Assembly: GCA_009746045.1 (NCBI GenBank)
Contig: RPFO01000296.1
Location: 2,169,564-2,233,563, forward strand
From: Mesostigma viride
Lineage: Eukaryota; Streptophyta; Mesostigmatophyceae; Mesostigmatales; Mesostigmataceae
Direction of reading: 5' to 3'
Length of the DNA: 64,000 bases
The notes beneath the pieces were generated by a model, which saw only the letters and a program-made list of their open reading frames with translations, had not been told where the DNA came from and searched no databases. Made by a program: the position numbers and the translations under genes. Below are positions 34,201 through 44,811 of the stretch, one piece after another (positions within the stretch are counted from its first letter, which is position 1; each line of letters opens with the position of its first letter).

Positions 34201-37101
34201 CGCACGTTGCATTTAAATCTGGAGCCCAAAATTCACTGAAAACGTGTGCCAGCCGGTAGCAAACTGGGCCAAGCTGCCACGGAATGGTGGTACCGCCTGC
34301 CGTCCGGCACTTTGAAGCCCGCCGGTGCTATAATTCCTATCGTCCACGCATGTTTTCCCCTGCCTCAAACCGCACGTTGCATTTAAATCTGGAGCCCAAA
34401 ATTCACTGAAAACGTGTGCCAGCCGGTAGCAAACTGGGCCAAGCTGCCACGGAATGGTGGTACCGCCTGCCGTCCGGCACTTTGAAGCCCGCCGGTGCTA
34501 TAATTCCTATCGTCCACGCATGTTTTCCCCTGCCTCAAACCGCACGTTGCATTTAAATCTGGAGCCCAAAATTCACTGAAAACGTGTGCCAGCCGGTAGC
34601 AAACTGGGCCAAGCTGCCACGGAATGGTGGTACCGCCTGCCGTCCGGCACTTTGAAGCCCGCCGGTGCTATAATTCCTATCGTCCACGCATGTTTTCCCC
34701 TGCCTCAAACCGCACGTTGCATTTAAATCTGGAGCCCAAAATTCACTGAAAACGTGTGCCAGCCGGTAGCAAACTGGGCCAAGCTGCCACGGAATGGTGG
34801 TACCGCCTGCCGTCCGGCACTTTGAAGCCCGCCGGTGCTATAATTCCTATCGTCCACGCATGTTTTCCCCTGCCTCAAACCGCACGTTGCATTTAAATCT
34901 GGAGCCCAAAATTCACTGAAAACGTGTGCCAGCCGGTAGCAAACTGGGCCAAGCTGCCACGGAATGGTGGTACCGCCTGCCGTCCGGCACTTTGAAGCCC
35001 GCCGGTGCTATAATTCCTATCGTCCACGCATGTTTTCCCCTGCCTCAAACCGCACGTTGCATTTAAATCTGGAGCCCAAAATTCACTGAAAACGTGTGCC
35101 AGCCGGTAGCAAACTGGGCCAAGCTGCCACGGAATGGTGGTACCGCCTGCCGTCCGGCACTTTGAAGCCCGCCGGTGCTATAATTCCTATCGTCCACGCA
35201 TGTTTTCCCCTGCCTCAAACCGCACGTTGCATTTAAATCTGGAGCCCAAAATTCACTGAAAACGTGTGCCAGCCGGTAGCAAACTGGGCCAAGCTGCCAC
35301 GGAATGGTGGTACCGCCTGCCGTCCGGCACTTTGAAGCCCGCCGGTGCTATAATTCCTATCGTCCACGCATGTTTTCCCCTGCCTCAAACCGCACGTTGC
35401 ATTTAAATCTGGAGCCCAAAATTCACTGAAAACGTGTGCCAGCCGGTAGCAAACTGGGCCAAGCTGCCACGGAATGGTGGTACCGCCTGCCGTCCGGCAC
35501 TTTGAAGCCCGCCGGTGCTATAATTCCTATCGTCCACGCATGTTTTCCCCTGCCTCAAACCGCACGTTGCATTTAAATCTGGAGCCCAAAATTCACTGAA
35601 AACGTGTGCCAGCCGGTAGCAAACTGGGCCAAGCTGCCACGGAATGGTGGTACCGCCTGCCGTCCGGCACTTTGAAGCCCGCCGGTGCTATAATTCCTAT
35701 CGTCCACGCATGTTTTCCCCTGCCTCAAACCGCACGTTGCATTTAAATCTGGAGCCCAAAATTCACTGAAAACGTGTGCCAGCCGGTAGCAAACTGGGCC
35801 AAGCTGCCACGGAATGGTGGTACCGCCTGCCGTCCGGCACTTTGAAGCCCGCCGGTGCTATAATTCCTATCGTCCACGCATGTTTTCCCCTGCCTCAAAC
35901 CGCACGTTGCATTTAAATCTGGAGCCCAAAATTCACTGAAAACGTGTGCCAGCCGGTAGCAAACTGGGCCAAGCTGCCACGGAATGGTGGTACCGCCTGC
36001 CGTCCGGCACTTTGAAGCCCGCCGGTGCTATAATTCCTATCGTCCACGCATGTTTTCCCCTGCCTCAAACCGCACGTTGCATTTAAATCTGGAGCCCAAA
36101 ATTCACTGAAAACGTGTGCCAGCCGGTAGCAAACTGGGCCAAGCTGCCACGGAATGGTGGTACCGCCTGCCGTCCGGCACTTTGAAGCCCGCCGGTGCTA
36201 TAATTCCTATCGTCCACGCATGTTTTCCCCTGCCTCAAACCGCACGTTGCATTTAAATCTGGAGCCCAAAATTCACTGAAAACGTGTGCCAGCCGGTAGC
36301 AAACTGGGCCAAGCTGCCACGGAATGGTGGTACCGCCTGCCGTCCGGCACTTTGAAGCCCGCCGGTGCTATAATTCCTATCGTCCACGCATGTTTTCCCC
36401 TGCCTCAAACCGCACGTTGCATTTAAATCTGGAGCCCAAAATTCACTGAAAACGTGTGCCAGCCGGTAGCAAACTGGGCCAAGCTGCCACGGAATGGTGG
36501 TACCGCCTGCCGTCCGGCACTTTGAAGCCCGCCGGTGCTATAATTCCTATCGTCCACGCATGTTTTCCCCTGCCTCAAACCGCACGTTGCATTTAAATCT
36601 GGAGCCCAAAATTCACTGAAAACGTGTGCCAGCCGGTAGCAAACTGGGCCAAGCTGCCACGGAATGGTGGTACCGCCTGCCGTCCGGCACTTTGAAGCCC
36701 GCCGGTGCTATAATTCCTATCGTCCACGCATGTTTTCCCCTGCCTCAAACCGCACGTTGCATTTAAATCTGGAGCCCAAAATTCACTGAAAACGTGTGCC
36801 AGCCGGTAGCAAACTGGGCCAAGCTGCCACGGAATGGTGGTACCGCCTGCCGTCCGGCACTTTGAAGCCCGCCGGTGCTATAATTCCTATCGTCCACGCA
36901 TGTTTTCCCCTGCCTCAAACCGCACGTTGCATTTAAATCTGGAGCCCAAAATTCACTGAAAACGTGTGCCAGCCGGTAGCAAACTGGGCCAAGCTGCCAC
37001 GGAATGGTGGTACCGCCTGCCGTCCGGCACTTTGAAGCCCGCCGGTGCTATAATTCCTATCGTCCACGCATGTTTTCCCCTGCCTCAAACCGCACGTTGC
37101 A
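31231..37101 (-). repeat. 170-bp tandem monomer array, 34 full units plus a partial one
   Basis: Unit boundaries at 31231, 31401, 31571 and so on to 37011 show an exact 170-bp period. The copies I compared by eye look identical. The partial unit, cut after about 90 bp, is the most 5' one relative to the LINE (37011-37101), while the innermost unit is fused to the LINE leader. Each unit contains GCTATAATTCCTAT, a TATA-like element on the plus strand. No ORF spans it. Confidence 0.95.
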
Positions 37102-37299
37102 GTTCCATATATATACAGCCATGTCTAGCCACTGTTCATATTCATATATCTTTGTCTATTCGTCACAAAAGTTGTGTCATATTATCTGTGAAAGGTCTGA
37201 ACAGTTAGCAACACAGTTGGTGGGATCGAGTTGGCCGTAACGTTACTAAAGAACTTGGCATCCAAGCTGGTGTAAGTTATTATATATTCACCATCAAGT

Positions 37300-38890
37300 G
37301 TGAGGACTCGGATGGGGCCGCCCTCTATTCCCCCAACCATGAACCACCACTGAGCCCGACATTATCGTGCATGCTGGACTACGATATGGGCAGGGTCAAC
37401 ACGGCTTTACAGCGCCATGCCCACTGCAGACCGGCGTCTGGCAGGGCTGCGTCCTGTCGCCGTACCTGTTTATTATTGTAGTGGATTATGTTATGCGCCA
37501 GGCACGTGCTCGCTTTGCTAGCATTGCAGGCCGTGCCCCTGGCCTAGCGATCACGAATGAGCTTGGAGAAGGGGGGCCGACTAACAAGCAGAACTTACTA
37601 GCTGACCTCATTTATGCCGACGACATCACGCTCATCGAGAAGCCGGAGTCTGCCCAACTTTGGCTGGACTGCCTGGCGCTCGAGGCTCGGGCGGTTGGTC
37701 TAGGAATCAGCCCCAAACCGGAGGCCCTGGCCCTCGACATGGCAGGGCCGGCCCCACCCACACTCGATCCGCCTCTTAGACGACACCGAGGTCAACTACC
37801 CTGCTTCTGGCCGCTTCATCAAGCTGCTCGGCAGTTGACTTCCCGACTAGCTGCGAGGACGACCTGACGACACGGATCGGCATGGCGTAGGCGCAACTCC
37901 ATGACCACCGCCGCTGGTGCAGCAACCCCGCCCTACCCCGGATCGTCAAGCGTGACCTCTTCAAGGTCGTCATTCTGACGATCCTGACCTACGGCGCCAA
38001 GACCTGGACACTGACGCAGGAGCCGGAGCAACGACTCGACGGCAACGTCACCAAGATGCTGCGCAAGGCCCTTAACATCCCCTTTGGTTTGCACATTACT
38101 AATGAGGATCTGTACGCTGATTTGCCCTATGTTTCCTACATTATTAGGAACAGGCACCTGGGCCTAGCCGGGCACCTGGCCCGCACAGATCAGGTAGACA
38201 CATCAGATAGACTAGCTGGCACCAAGCCCGCCCAGCCGGCCTGGGCGATATGTCCTCACCTGGCGTGCCCCAGGCCGCGCGCGGCAGGGACGCCACCCGT
38301 GGATTTTTCGTGATAGACTCGGCAAGGACATGTGCTACACTAGACGTGACGGGCTCACACCCGGGCAGCCTCCTGGTTTGTCTGTAATATGGAGGCAGAT
38401 GGTACGCAAGGATAGATGGCAAGTAGTGATGAAGGAGACCACCCCCAAGTCTGTGGGGGCTCCGCGTGTGACCGCGTATGGCATTCATAGCGATTCGGGC
38501 CGCGGTGCCCACACCCCTGTAACTAGGACCTAGATAGCTTACACCATCCATTCCATCCCATGTTCCCCTCCCACTGAGGACTTATTATGCTCACGTGACG
38601 CAGTAACGTGTCTATTATTAATAAATAAATAAATTAATTAGTGGGCAGGGTTGCCACCTGCTCATTGATGTCTCCGTGGCTCGGCCGCTTTCTGCCGGGT
38701 CGCCACATCCTCCACCAGGCGGCTGTTGATGCCGGCGCTGCTGCCGCTGTGGCCGAGCGCGACGCGTTTGCCTCGACTATAGTAACGGCAATGTGGGGCC
38801 GTACCGGGTCATGCATCCCCTTTGCCCTGGAGGAGTTCGGGGCCATGGGCCCCAAGACGGCAGAGTTTTTTTCACTCGTGACTGCTGCCA
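37300..38890 (+). mobile_element. older RLE-LINE fragment split by another LINE
   Basis: 37300-37380 encodes EDSDGAALYSPNH and 38641-38890 encodes the later part of the same nuclease domain (PFALEEFGAMGPKT). The intervening 37381-38640 is an insertion of a different LINE. Confidence 0.7.
37381..38640 (+). mobile_element. 5'-truncated LINE (APE-type RT family), plus strand
   Basis: It starts inside RT with LQTGVWQGCVLSPYLF and YADDITL, then LTYGAKTWTLT and NRHLGLAGHLAR in shifting frames, so it is a decayed copy related to 41434-44320. The 3' UTR ends in CTCACGTGACGCAG and an ATTA/TTAA-rich tail (38625-38640). Confidence 0.8.
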
Positions 38891-38902
38891 GCAGCGGGAT
38901 TA

Positions 38903-40085
38903 ATTAATGGTGCTTGTGATATATGGCATGCCGAGGTACAGGTCCTCATTGCGCGAACACGAGCAGCGTATCCTACACGAACAATGGATCGCAGCCGGCA
39001 TGTTGGTGACCGCGCCGTCCAGCTTTCGATCTGGCAAGGTCGGCTGTGAGGGTCCACGTCTCGGCCCCGTACGTAAGAACAGGGAGGACCAGGACCTTAA
39101 ACAGGTCCTGTTTCTCTATCTTGCCCAAGGGCTTGTGCCACAGGGCCCGGTATTGGCGTAAAGCGTGCCAGGCGAGGGAGATACGGTGGTCCACATCGGC
39201 CGGCCTCGCAGCTGGGGAGTAGGCTGCCCAGCAACTTGACGCGGTCCCGATACAGGACGTATCGAGTCTGAGCCGTCCAGGAGACAGAGGTCGGGCGGTC
39301 GCTGAGTGAGCCCAATCGCCAGAGCCTCTGTCTTCTTGCTGACCTCAATCAAGCCCCATGCACTGCACGGGCCTCGATTGCCAGGCAGTCAAGCCACGTC
39401 TGCACGTGCTCAGTGCCCTAGCTCGAAGAGGGTGGCCGCCGTGTCGTCTGCATAGATGATGTCAGCCAGCCGAATCTCCGTTTCCGCCCCGCCATGCCAG
39501 AAACGGTAATTGTCGACCTGCACCCCTGGTTCCCTACTACCCACAATGCGGGCAAACCGCTTGCGCGCCTGAATCATCACGTACGTATTCGACCATGCAC
39601 AATAATGAACAGGTAGGGCGACAGCACGCAGCCCTGCCACACACCTTTCTGTAATTAAAGGGCATGGTGGCGTGGTCCTGTAGGAAGTGCGCACCGAAGT
39701 GGTGGACCCTTCATACAGGTTGTGGATGACAGCAATAAGGGGACGGGGGATCCGGAACAGAGCTAGGATGTCCCATAGCGCAGGCCAGAAAACCGAATCG
39801 AAGGCTTTGGTGAAGTCCACCAGCACAAGGTGCAGAGGGGACTCACCAGGCTGAAGGCGATGCAGTTCTTCCACAAGGCGCCGCCGGAGTATCGAAGAGC
39901 GCCTGTACTGTGTTGCGGCCTGGACGGAAGCGGTGCTGAGTCTCGCTGAGGTGGCCGTCCAGGGCCGTGCATGCGCAGGCGGTTCAGGATAAGCCGCATG
40001 AGAAGCTTGAGGGGGCCGGGCACTTTGGATGCACACCCCACTATAGAGACAACTATGCCTGGACGCATGCATGGCGATCCAACGC
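38903..40085 (-). mobile_element. decayed copy of the APE-type LINE
   Basis: It aligns with 41881-43000 of the better copy (LVDFTKAFDSVFW, DIIYADDT and LTYGAETWTLT recognisable). It differs by many small insertions, often four bases and self-complementary, so no long frame survives. It is truncated at both ends. Confidence 0.8.
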
Positions 40086-40539
40086 CGTGGAAAGACTAGG
40101 GTAGTTGTCTGAGAGGAAAGACCGGCGAAAGCCGCTGGAGCCGCGTGGCTATCTCTTCGAAGACCTGCATGGAGGGTCGAGACAGAGGATGAGCTGCAGC
40201 ACTGGCCAGCGGGGGGCCGGGAGCAGGGATGACATAAATTGCCCTCGCAGTACGTGCGCTACATCGAGTTTGCCCCCACACGGGGGACCGTGAGCCTCAT
40301 GCATGCGGGTAAACAGTGCGTGCCCGTAGTAAGGCGGCAGCTTAACTAGCGTCAACTTGGCGACCTTGCCGACAGGGAAACGACGTGGAATTGCGCGGCA
40401 GCTGCGACGGTCGCGCTAGAGCGAAAGCACCCAATCAAACATGAACAAAGCCAACGCTAACAACAAGAGATACGTACCACGACAAAATAACTACAGCAGG
40501 CAGCATGGGACACTCGATCCACACCGCGGATTATGTAAT
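40086..40539. other. unassigned sequence between LINE fragments
   Basis: No coding region or repeat I recognise. Confidence 0.4.
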
Positions 40540-40895
40540 GAAGTTAAATACCCTAATAACCGTGCTGCGCTGCAAAGTCAGCCCGCGTGCGGCGGAGCAA
40601 GACTCTTCTTAAGCTAGTATCAGCTGAGCCCGATAGCCCGGGTAAGCGCTACCGAGAGGCGTTGGGGCCAGTACGACGTCCAGGTCCGTGCTGACCAATT
40701 ATGTAGGGGCCCGCTGGCCCTCGATCCAGGTCCAGGCGGTCCTCCCAGGGCTGGCAGCACTCCTTAAAGAAGCCGGCAGTCAGGGTCCCCATGCCCCCAA
40801 CTCCTCCAAGACAAAGGGCACCACCCAGTGGTGCCCGACGTCGCCATAGGCCGTGAGCTTGGCCCGCTCAGCGCGATCCGCCGTGTGTATGGTGA
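40540..40895 (-). mobile_element. diverged RLE-LINE 3' fragment
   Basis: It matches the nuclease C-terminus of 25860-26130 (the ACTCCTCCA-GACAAAGGGCACCAC region), with more substitutions and short insertions than the other copies. Confidence 0.75.
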
Positions 40896-41237
40896 GTATA
40901 TATTTTAAAACGACCTCGAGGGTAAGACCGCCCCGTGGTCTGCCCGCACGTGGTCCTCGTATAGGCGGCAGCGCCTGTCACTCGCCCTCTGACACTCGCA
41001 CCGTGGCTGATGTGGTTTTATTCGATCCGCCGCACCCGGGCCGACTTTGTCGCGACCCATGCGGTCTAGATCCCTCCCAGGCCTGCATGGTGGGCCGGCA
41101 GCGATGTTGCTGCGTGTCGTAGTTTTGTGATGTAGTTAGTTGTACCTTGTGCAGCTGGCGTGATCCTTGGATGTTCATGTCAGATTACTAACAATTTCTT
41201 CAGGGTTCTTCTTCTTTTCGGGGTTTTCCTTGTGTTT
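40896..41237. other. unassigned sequence
   Basis: I see no gene, only a vaguely LINE-like GC-rich stretch (a possible 3' UTR) before the tail fragments that follow. Confidence 0.35.
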
Positions 41238-41432
41238 TCCTAGATAGCTTATACCATCCATTCCAGGAGACCACCCCAAAGCCTGTGGGGGCTCCGCGTG
41301 TGACCAAGTATGGCATTCATAGCGATTCGGGCCGCGGTGCCCACACCCCTGTAACTAGGACATAGATAGCTTATTAATTAATTAATTAATTAGACTCGTG
41401 CTCCCGTTGGGGAGTCACGGAGCATTAACCCC
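41238..41432 (+). mobile_element. LINE 3' tail fragment followed by a SINE-like 3' piece
   Basis: 41238-41370 repeats the 3' UTR block seen at 38440-38540 (GGCATTCATAGCGATTCGGG). 41371-41432 is a (TTAA)n tail plus the CTCCCGTTGGGGAG hairpin of the 28606-28720 element, in minus orientation. Confidence 0.7.
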
Positions 41433-41433
41433 G

Positions 41434-44320
41434 ATGGATGGATGGATGGATGGGTGCAAACATTCCTACCGGTCTAATCTATCTACATTGGCTACATACT
41501 ACATCTACCTAACAGCATTCTAACTACAACATCTATCTAGGCAGCCGCACGCTGCCCGAGGGGAGCTATCTGGCGTGCCTCCCGCGGGACTGCACACGCG
41601 GGCGCTTCCCCACTGGGGGGGCTCATTGTCCTCTATGACCTGGGCCCACTTGGCCTTGTCCATCATCTTCTTCCAAATCACGGAGAGGCCGAGGCCCCCA
41701 TGTCCTCTACTAGCTGTTCCTTGAAGGTGCGGGCCTTGCGGCGTCTAACATCACTAGGCCCAGCCCACGTCAGGAGGTGCCGGCCAGGCTGGGCTGGTCG
41801 CAGTCCTGCGGGGGGGCCACGTGAGGTGTCTACCTGGTTGGTGCGAGCTAGGTGCCCTACAAGCTGCAGGCGGCGTTGCTTAATGGTGCTGGTGATATAG
41901 GGCATGCCCTGGTACAGGTCCTCATTGCGGACATGAGCAGCATATCCTACTCTGAAAATGGAACGCAGCATGCTGGTGACCGCGCCGTCCAGCTTGCGGG
42001 CCAGGTCGGCGGTGAGGGTCCACGTCTCGGCGCCATAGGTGAGAACAGGAAGGACGAGGACCTTGAACAGGTCCTGTTTCTCGATCTTGCCCAGGGGCTT
42101 GCGCCACAGGGCCCGGTACTGACGTAAAGCGTGCCAGGCGAGGGAGATGCGATGGTCCACATCAACCTCGCAGCTGGGGAGCAGGCTGCCCAGCAGCTTA
42201 ACGCGGTCCCGATACAGGACTTGAGAGCCATCTAGGAGATAGAGGGGCGGCGCTGAGTTGGTGAGCCCAACCGCCAGGGCCTCTGTCTTCTTGCTGACCT
42301 CAAGCCCCACTGCACGGGCCTCGAGAGCCAGGCAGTCAAGCCATGTCTGCACGTGCTCAGTGTCCTCGAAGAGGGTGGTGTCGTCTGCGTAAATGATGTC
42401 TGCTAGCCGAATCTCCGTGTCCGCACCGCCATGCCAGAATTTGTTAGCAACCTGCACTCCTGGTTCCCTGCCCACGATGCGGGCAAATCGCTTGCGTGCC
42501 TGAATCATTACGTATTCGACAACAATAATGAACAGGTAGGGCGACAGCACGCAGCCCTGCCACACACCCTTCTGTAAAGGGCATGGGGGCGTGGTCCCGT
42601 AAGAAGTGCGCACCGAAGTGGTGGACCCTTCATACAGGTTGCGGATGACAGCAATCAGGGGGCGGGGGATCCGGAACAACTCGAGGATGTCCCAAAGCGC
42701 AGGCCAGAAAACCGAATCGAAGGCTTTGATGAAGTCCACCAGCACAAGGTGCAAAGGGGACTCACCAGGCTGAAGGCGTTGCAGTTCCTCCACCAGTCGG
42801 CGAGTAGCGAAGAGCGCCTGTACTGTGTTGCGACCTGAACGGAAGCCGTGCTGAGTCTCGCTGAGGTGACCGTCCAGGGCCGTGCGCAGGCGGTTCAGGA
42901 TGAGCCGCATAAGAAGCTTGAGGGGGGCGCTTTGAATGCACACCCCTCTGTAGTTGCCGGGGTCGGCAGGCGACCCCTTGTTCTTGTACAGCATCGTGCG
43001 AAAACTGTGTTGCCAGGCCGCTGGAGGTGGTTGCGACGACAGCAGAAGGCGGTTGCAGATGTCCCGGAAGAGCAGCATAACACCTGTGTCCTCGAATTCG
43101 GCTGCAAGTTTTACAACTGCGGCCGGAATCTCGTCAGAGCCGGTGGCTGCGTCATAACGCAGGCGCTGGACCGCCTCCGTGACCTCGCGAGAGGTGAAAG
43201 GAGGCATGTCAGACGGGTCGCCAAGTGGGCCGACCAGCGGGGGGACTAGGTAGTCCGCCGCTGACCTAGGCGGGGCCGGGGGCCCTGCGGGGCCGGCCAT
43301 GCAGGGCGGCCGGGCGGGCGGCGGCGGCTGGGAGCAGGGGTGGGGGCGGCGCAGCTGTCCCCACGACCTCGGCCGTGGCCGTGGCCCAGGTACGAAGCCG
43401 CTTGGCTGGGGCGCCGGGGACGTCGTGGCGGTGGGGCCGGCCGAGGCCGTCCGGGTGCCCGAGGCGCTTGTACCAGGCCCCCTTGCCGTCGTGCTTCTGC
43501 TGGCAGCTGCGCAGGTCCTTGACCATCTTGCGGCCATCACCTTGTCCAGTTCTGGCTGGCTGTGCGGCGGTAATTTTACCAAGTTTAAAAATGTTACGCC
43601 GCACCAGTCTGTGCTTTTTTACGTAGTACCAGTGTAGTGTAGAAATCTGCCAAAAGAGCAAACGCCCAAAGCCAACTTCCAAGACGCCCAAAGCCAAATT
43701 CCAAGACGCCCAAAGTGTGACACAAAGCCCAAAGGCGGGCGAGTCTGGCGCGGCGCCGGCCATTGGGCCCCGGAATAAGAAATACCGCCGAACCATCTGC
43801 TGAGCATCTGCCTTCTCAGCCTGCTCGTAGGCGGCCCTTAGGGCTGCTTGCAGCCCAGGTTTGGCGATCGGATCTCTGTTGCGGCGGAGCATCTGCCTGG
43901 CGGCGACCACTGTCGGTGCGTGACGGTGGACAGCAAGCTGCCGACGCGGAGGCAAGGTGGGGAGGGTGCGGGCAGCCAGGCGATACTTGGCGGCGACACC
44001 ACGGAGGATCACTGAAATATCCCCCGGCGGCGGAATGGCGTGTAACTGCTGTCGGCTGCCCCCGGCGTCGAATACGGCCAGGAAATCATCCCTGTGCGAC
44101 ATAGCGGCCTGCTCTGCTGCTGACATCTTGTCGGCATCCTTCAGCACAATCCGGAGCACTTTCAGATCTGGCTGAGGTGCCAGCTGTCGCGACGGTTTCA
44201 CCCCAGGAAACCGCAATCTGATGCGGGCGAGCACGAGACGATGATCAGATTCCACCGTGCTGACAGAATCTTGCAGGACGCGAGCATCGACGACTGAGGG
44301 GCGCTGAGCCCGACGAGATA
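41434..44320 (-). mobile_element. APE-type LINE, best copy in the window, 5'-truncated
   Basis: The 3' end has a (CCAT)n tail on the minus strand (ATGGATGG run at 41434-41457). The coding part runs from the end of an AP-endonuclease domain (about 44290) through RT to a stop at 41678. A low-complexity insertion or expansion at 43650-43740 (CGCCCAAAG repeats) and a frame change near 43.5 kb separate the two frames. Confidence 0.85.
41678..43582 (-). CDS. APE-type LINE reverse transcriptase, 634 aa frame
   Basis: RT motifs in order: ATGSDEIPAAVVKLAAEF, KNKGSPADPGNYRGVCI, LILNRLRTAL, TQHGFRSGRNTVQALF, motif A LVDFIKAFDSVFW, motif B GVWQGCVLSPYLF, catalytic IIYADDTTLF, then LTYGAETWTLT and RRLQLVGHLAR typical of the post-RT region in RTE/Jockey-like LINEs. 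The frame is open throughout, so RT may still be functional, but the endonuclease N-terminus is missing. The 5' ~100 residues are Pro/Arg-rich and probably lie downstream of a frame change. Confidence 0.88.
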   Translation of the reverse strand: MVKLPPHSQPELDKVMAARWSRTCAAASRSTTARGPGTSASGTRTASAGPTATTSPAPQPSGFVPGPRPRPRSWGQLRRPHPCSQPPPPARPPCMAGPAGPPAPPRSAADYLVPPLVGPLGDPSDMPPFTSREVTEAVQRLRYDAATGSDEIPAAVVKLAAEFEDTGVMLLFRDICNRLLLSSQPPPAAWQHSFRTMLYKNKGSPADPGNYRGVCIQSAPLKLLMRLILNRLRTALDGHLSETQHGFRSGRNTVQALFATRRLVEELQRLQPGESPLHLVLVDFIKAFDSVFWPALWDILELFRIPRPLIAVIRNLYEGSTTSVRTSYGTTPPCPLQKGVWQGCVLSPYLFIIVVEYVMIQARKRFARIVGREPGVQVANKFWHGGADTEIRLADIIYADDTTLFEDTEHVQTWLDCLALEARAVGLEVSKKTEALAVGLTNSAPPLYLLDGSQVLYRDRVKLLGSLLPSCEVDVDHRISLAWHALRQYRALWRKPLGKIEKQDLFKVLVLPVLTYGAETWTLTADLARKLDGAVTSMLRSIFRVGYAAHVRNEDLYQGMPYITSTIKQRRLQLVGHLARTNQVDTSRGPPAGLRPAQPGRHLLTWAGPSDVRRRKARTFKEQLVEDMGASASP

Positions 44321-44375
44321 GCTTATACCATCCATTCCATCCCATGTTCCCCTCCCACTGAGGACTTATGCTCAC
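43750..44375 (-). pseudogene. C-terminal end of LINE AP endonuclease plus linker
   Basis: The frame includes VVDARVLQDSVSTVESDHRLVL cut to the key piece ESDHRLV, the conserved SDH catalytic end of APE domains, followed by an Arg/Gln-rich linker (RRNRDPIAKP). Everything 5' of this is absent, so nicking activity is lost. Confidence 0.75.
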
Positions 44376-44490
44376 GTGACGCAGTCACGTGTCTATTAAT
44401 TAATTAATTAATCCATTCCATCCCATGTTCCCCTCCCACTGAGGACTTATGCTCACGTGACGCAGTCACGTGTCTATTAATTAATTAAAA
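44317..44490 (+). mobile_element. duplicated LINE 3' tail
   Basis: An ~80-bp block (CCATTCCATCCCATGTTCCC to the CACGTGACGCAGTCACGTG hairpin) with a TTAA-rich tail occurs twice head to tail, at 44329-44412 and 44412-44487. It matches the 3' end at 38545-38640. Confidence 0.8.
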
Positions 44491-44811
44491 AAACTGGTGA
44501 CTTGATGGGGCACGACGTACTTACAGGAGCCGTTTACGAGCGGCAGGCGGGGGACCCCTCTCCCCAGGGCGGCGAGACTGGCGGACGTCGGCTGAGGCCG
44601 AGGAAAAAGTAGACAGTTTTCCCGTGGGAAATTTTCATGAATGTCGAAAAGGATATCCTAAACCGCATGCATTATACAGGAAATAAAAAAGTTCCATGGG
44701 ACCGTTTTTCTCAAGGGTCGAGGTTCGAGGGTCTGTGTGGTTTTTAGACGAACTGAAATTTTTTAATCGAAACTTTTTTTTTTCTAAGCATACGGTATAC
44801 AACCTTCCAGA
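44491..44811. other. spacer upstream of the primase-helicase
   Basis: AT-rich with poly-T near 44769. The CCCGTGGGAAA motif at 44621 recurs in the other flank (47892-48115), so this may be part of the same inserted unit. No gene seen. Confidence 0.4.

Larger units (their letters stand above)
25676..37101 (-). mobile_element. long RLE-type non-LTR retrotransposon with 5' monomer array
   Basis: Read on the minus strand: a 5' array of 170-bp monomers (37101-31231), a GC-rich leader, PHD finger, RING-H2 and C2H2 fingers, reverse transcriptase, CCHC and restriction-like endonuclease, stop at 25825, and a 3' UTR to about 25676. RT with an RLE and no visible AP endonuclease places it with RLE LINEs (R2/NeSL/CRE side). 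The coding part is spread over several frames, so this copy is probably not intact. A SINE-like insertion sits at 28606-28720. Confidence 0.85.

Noticed and set aside
31231-37101. CRISPR-like or centromeric satellite reading of the 170-bp array
   Set aside because: The units are contiguous with no variable spacers, so it is not CRISPR. A centromeric satellite is possible by length, but the array sits at the LINE 5' end with the truncated unit outermost, which fits a LINE promoter better.
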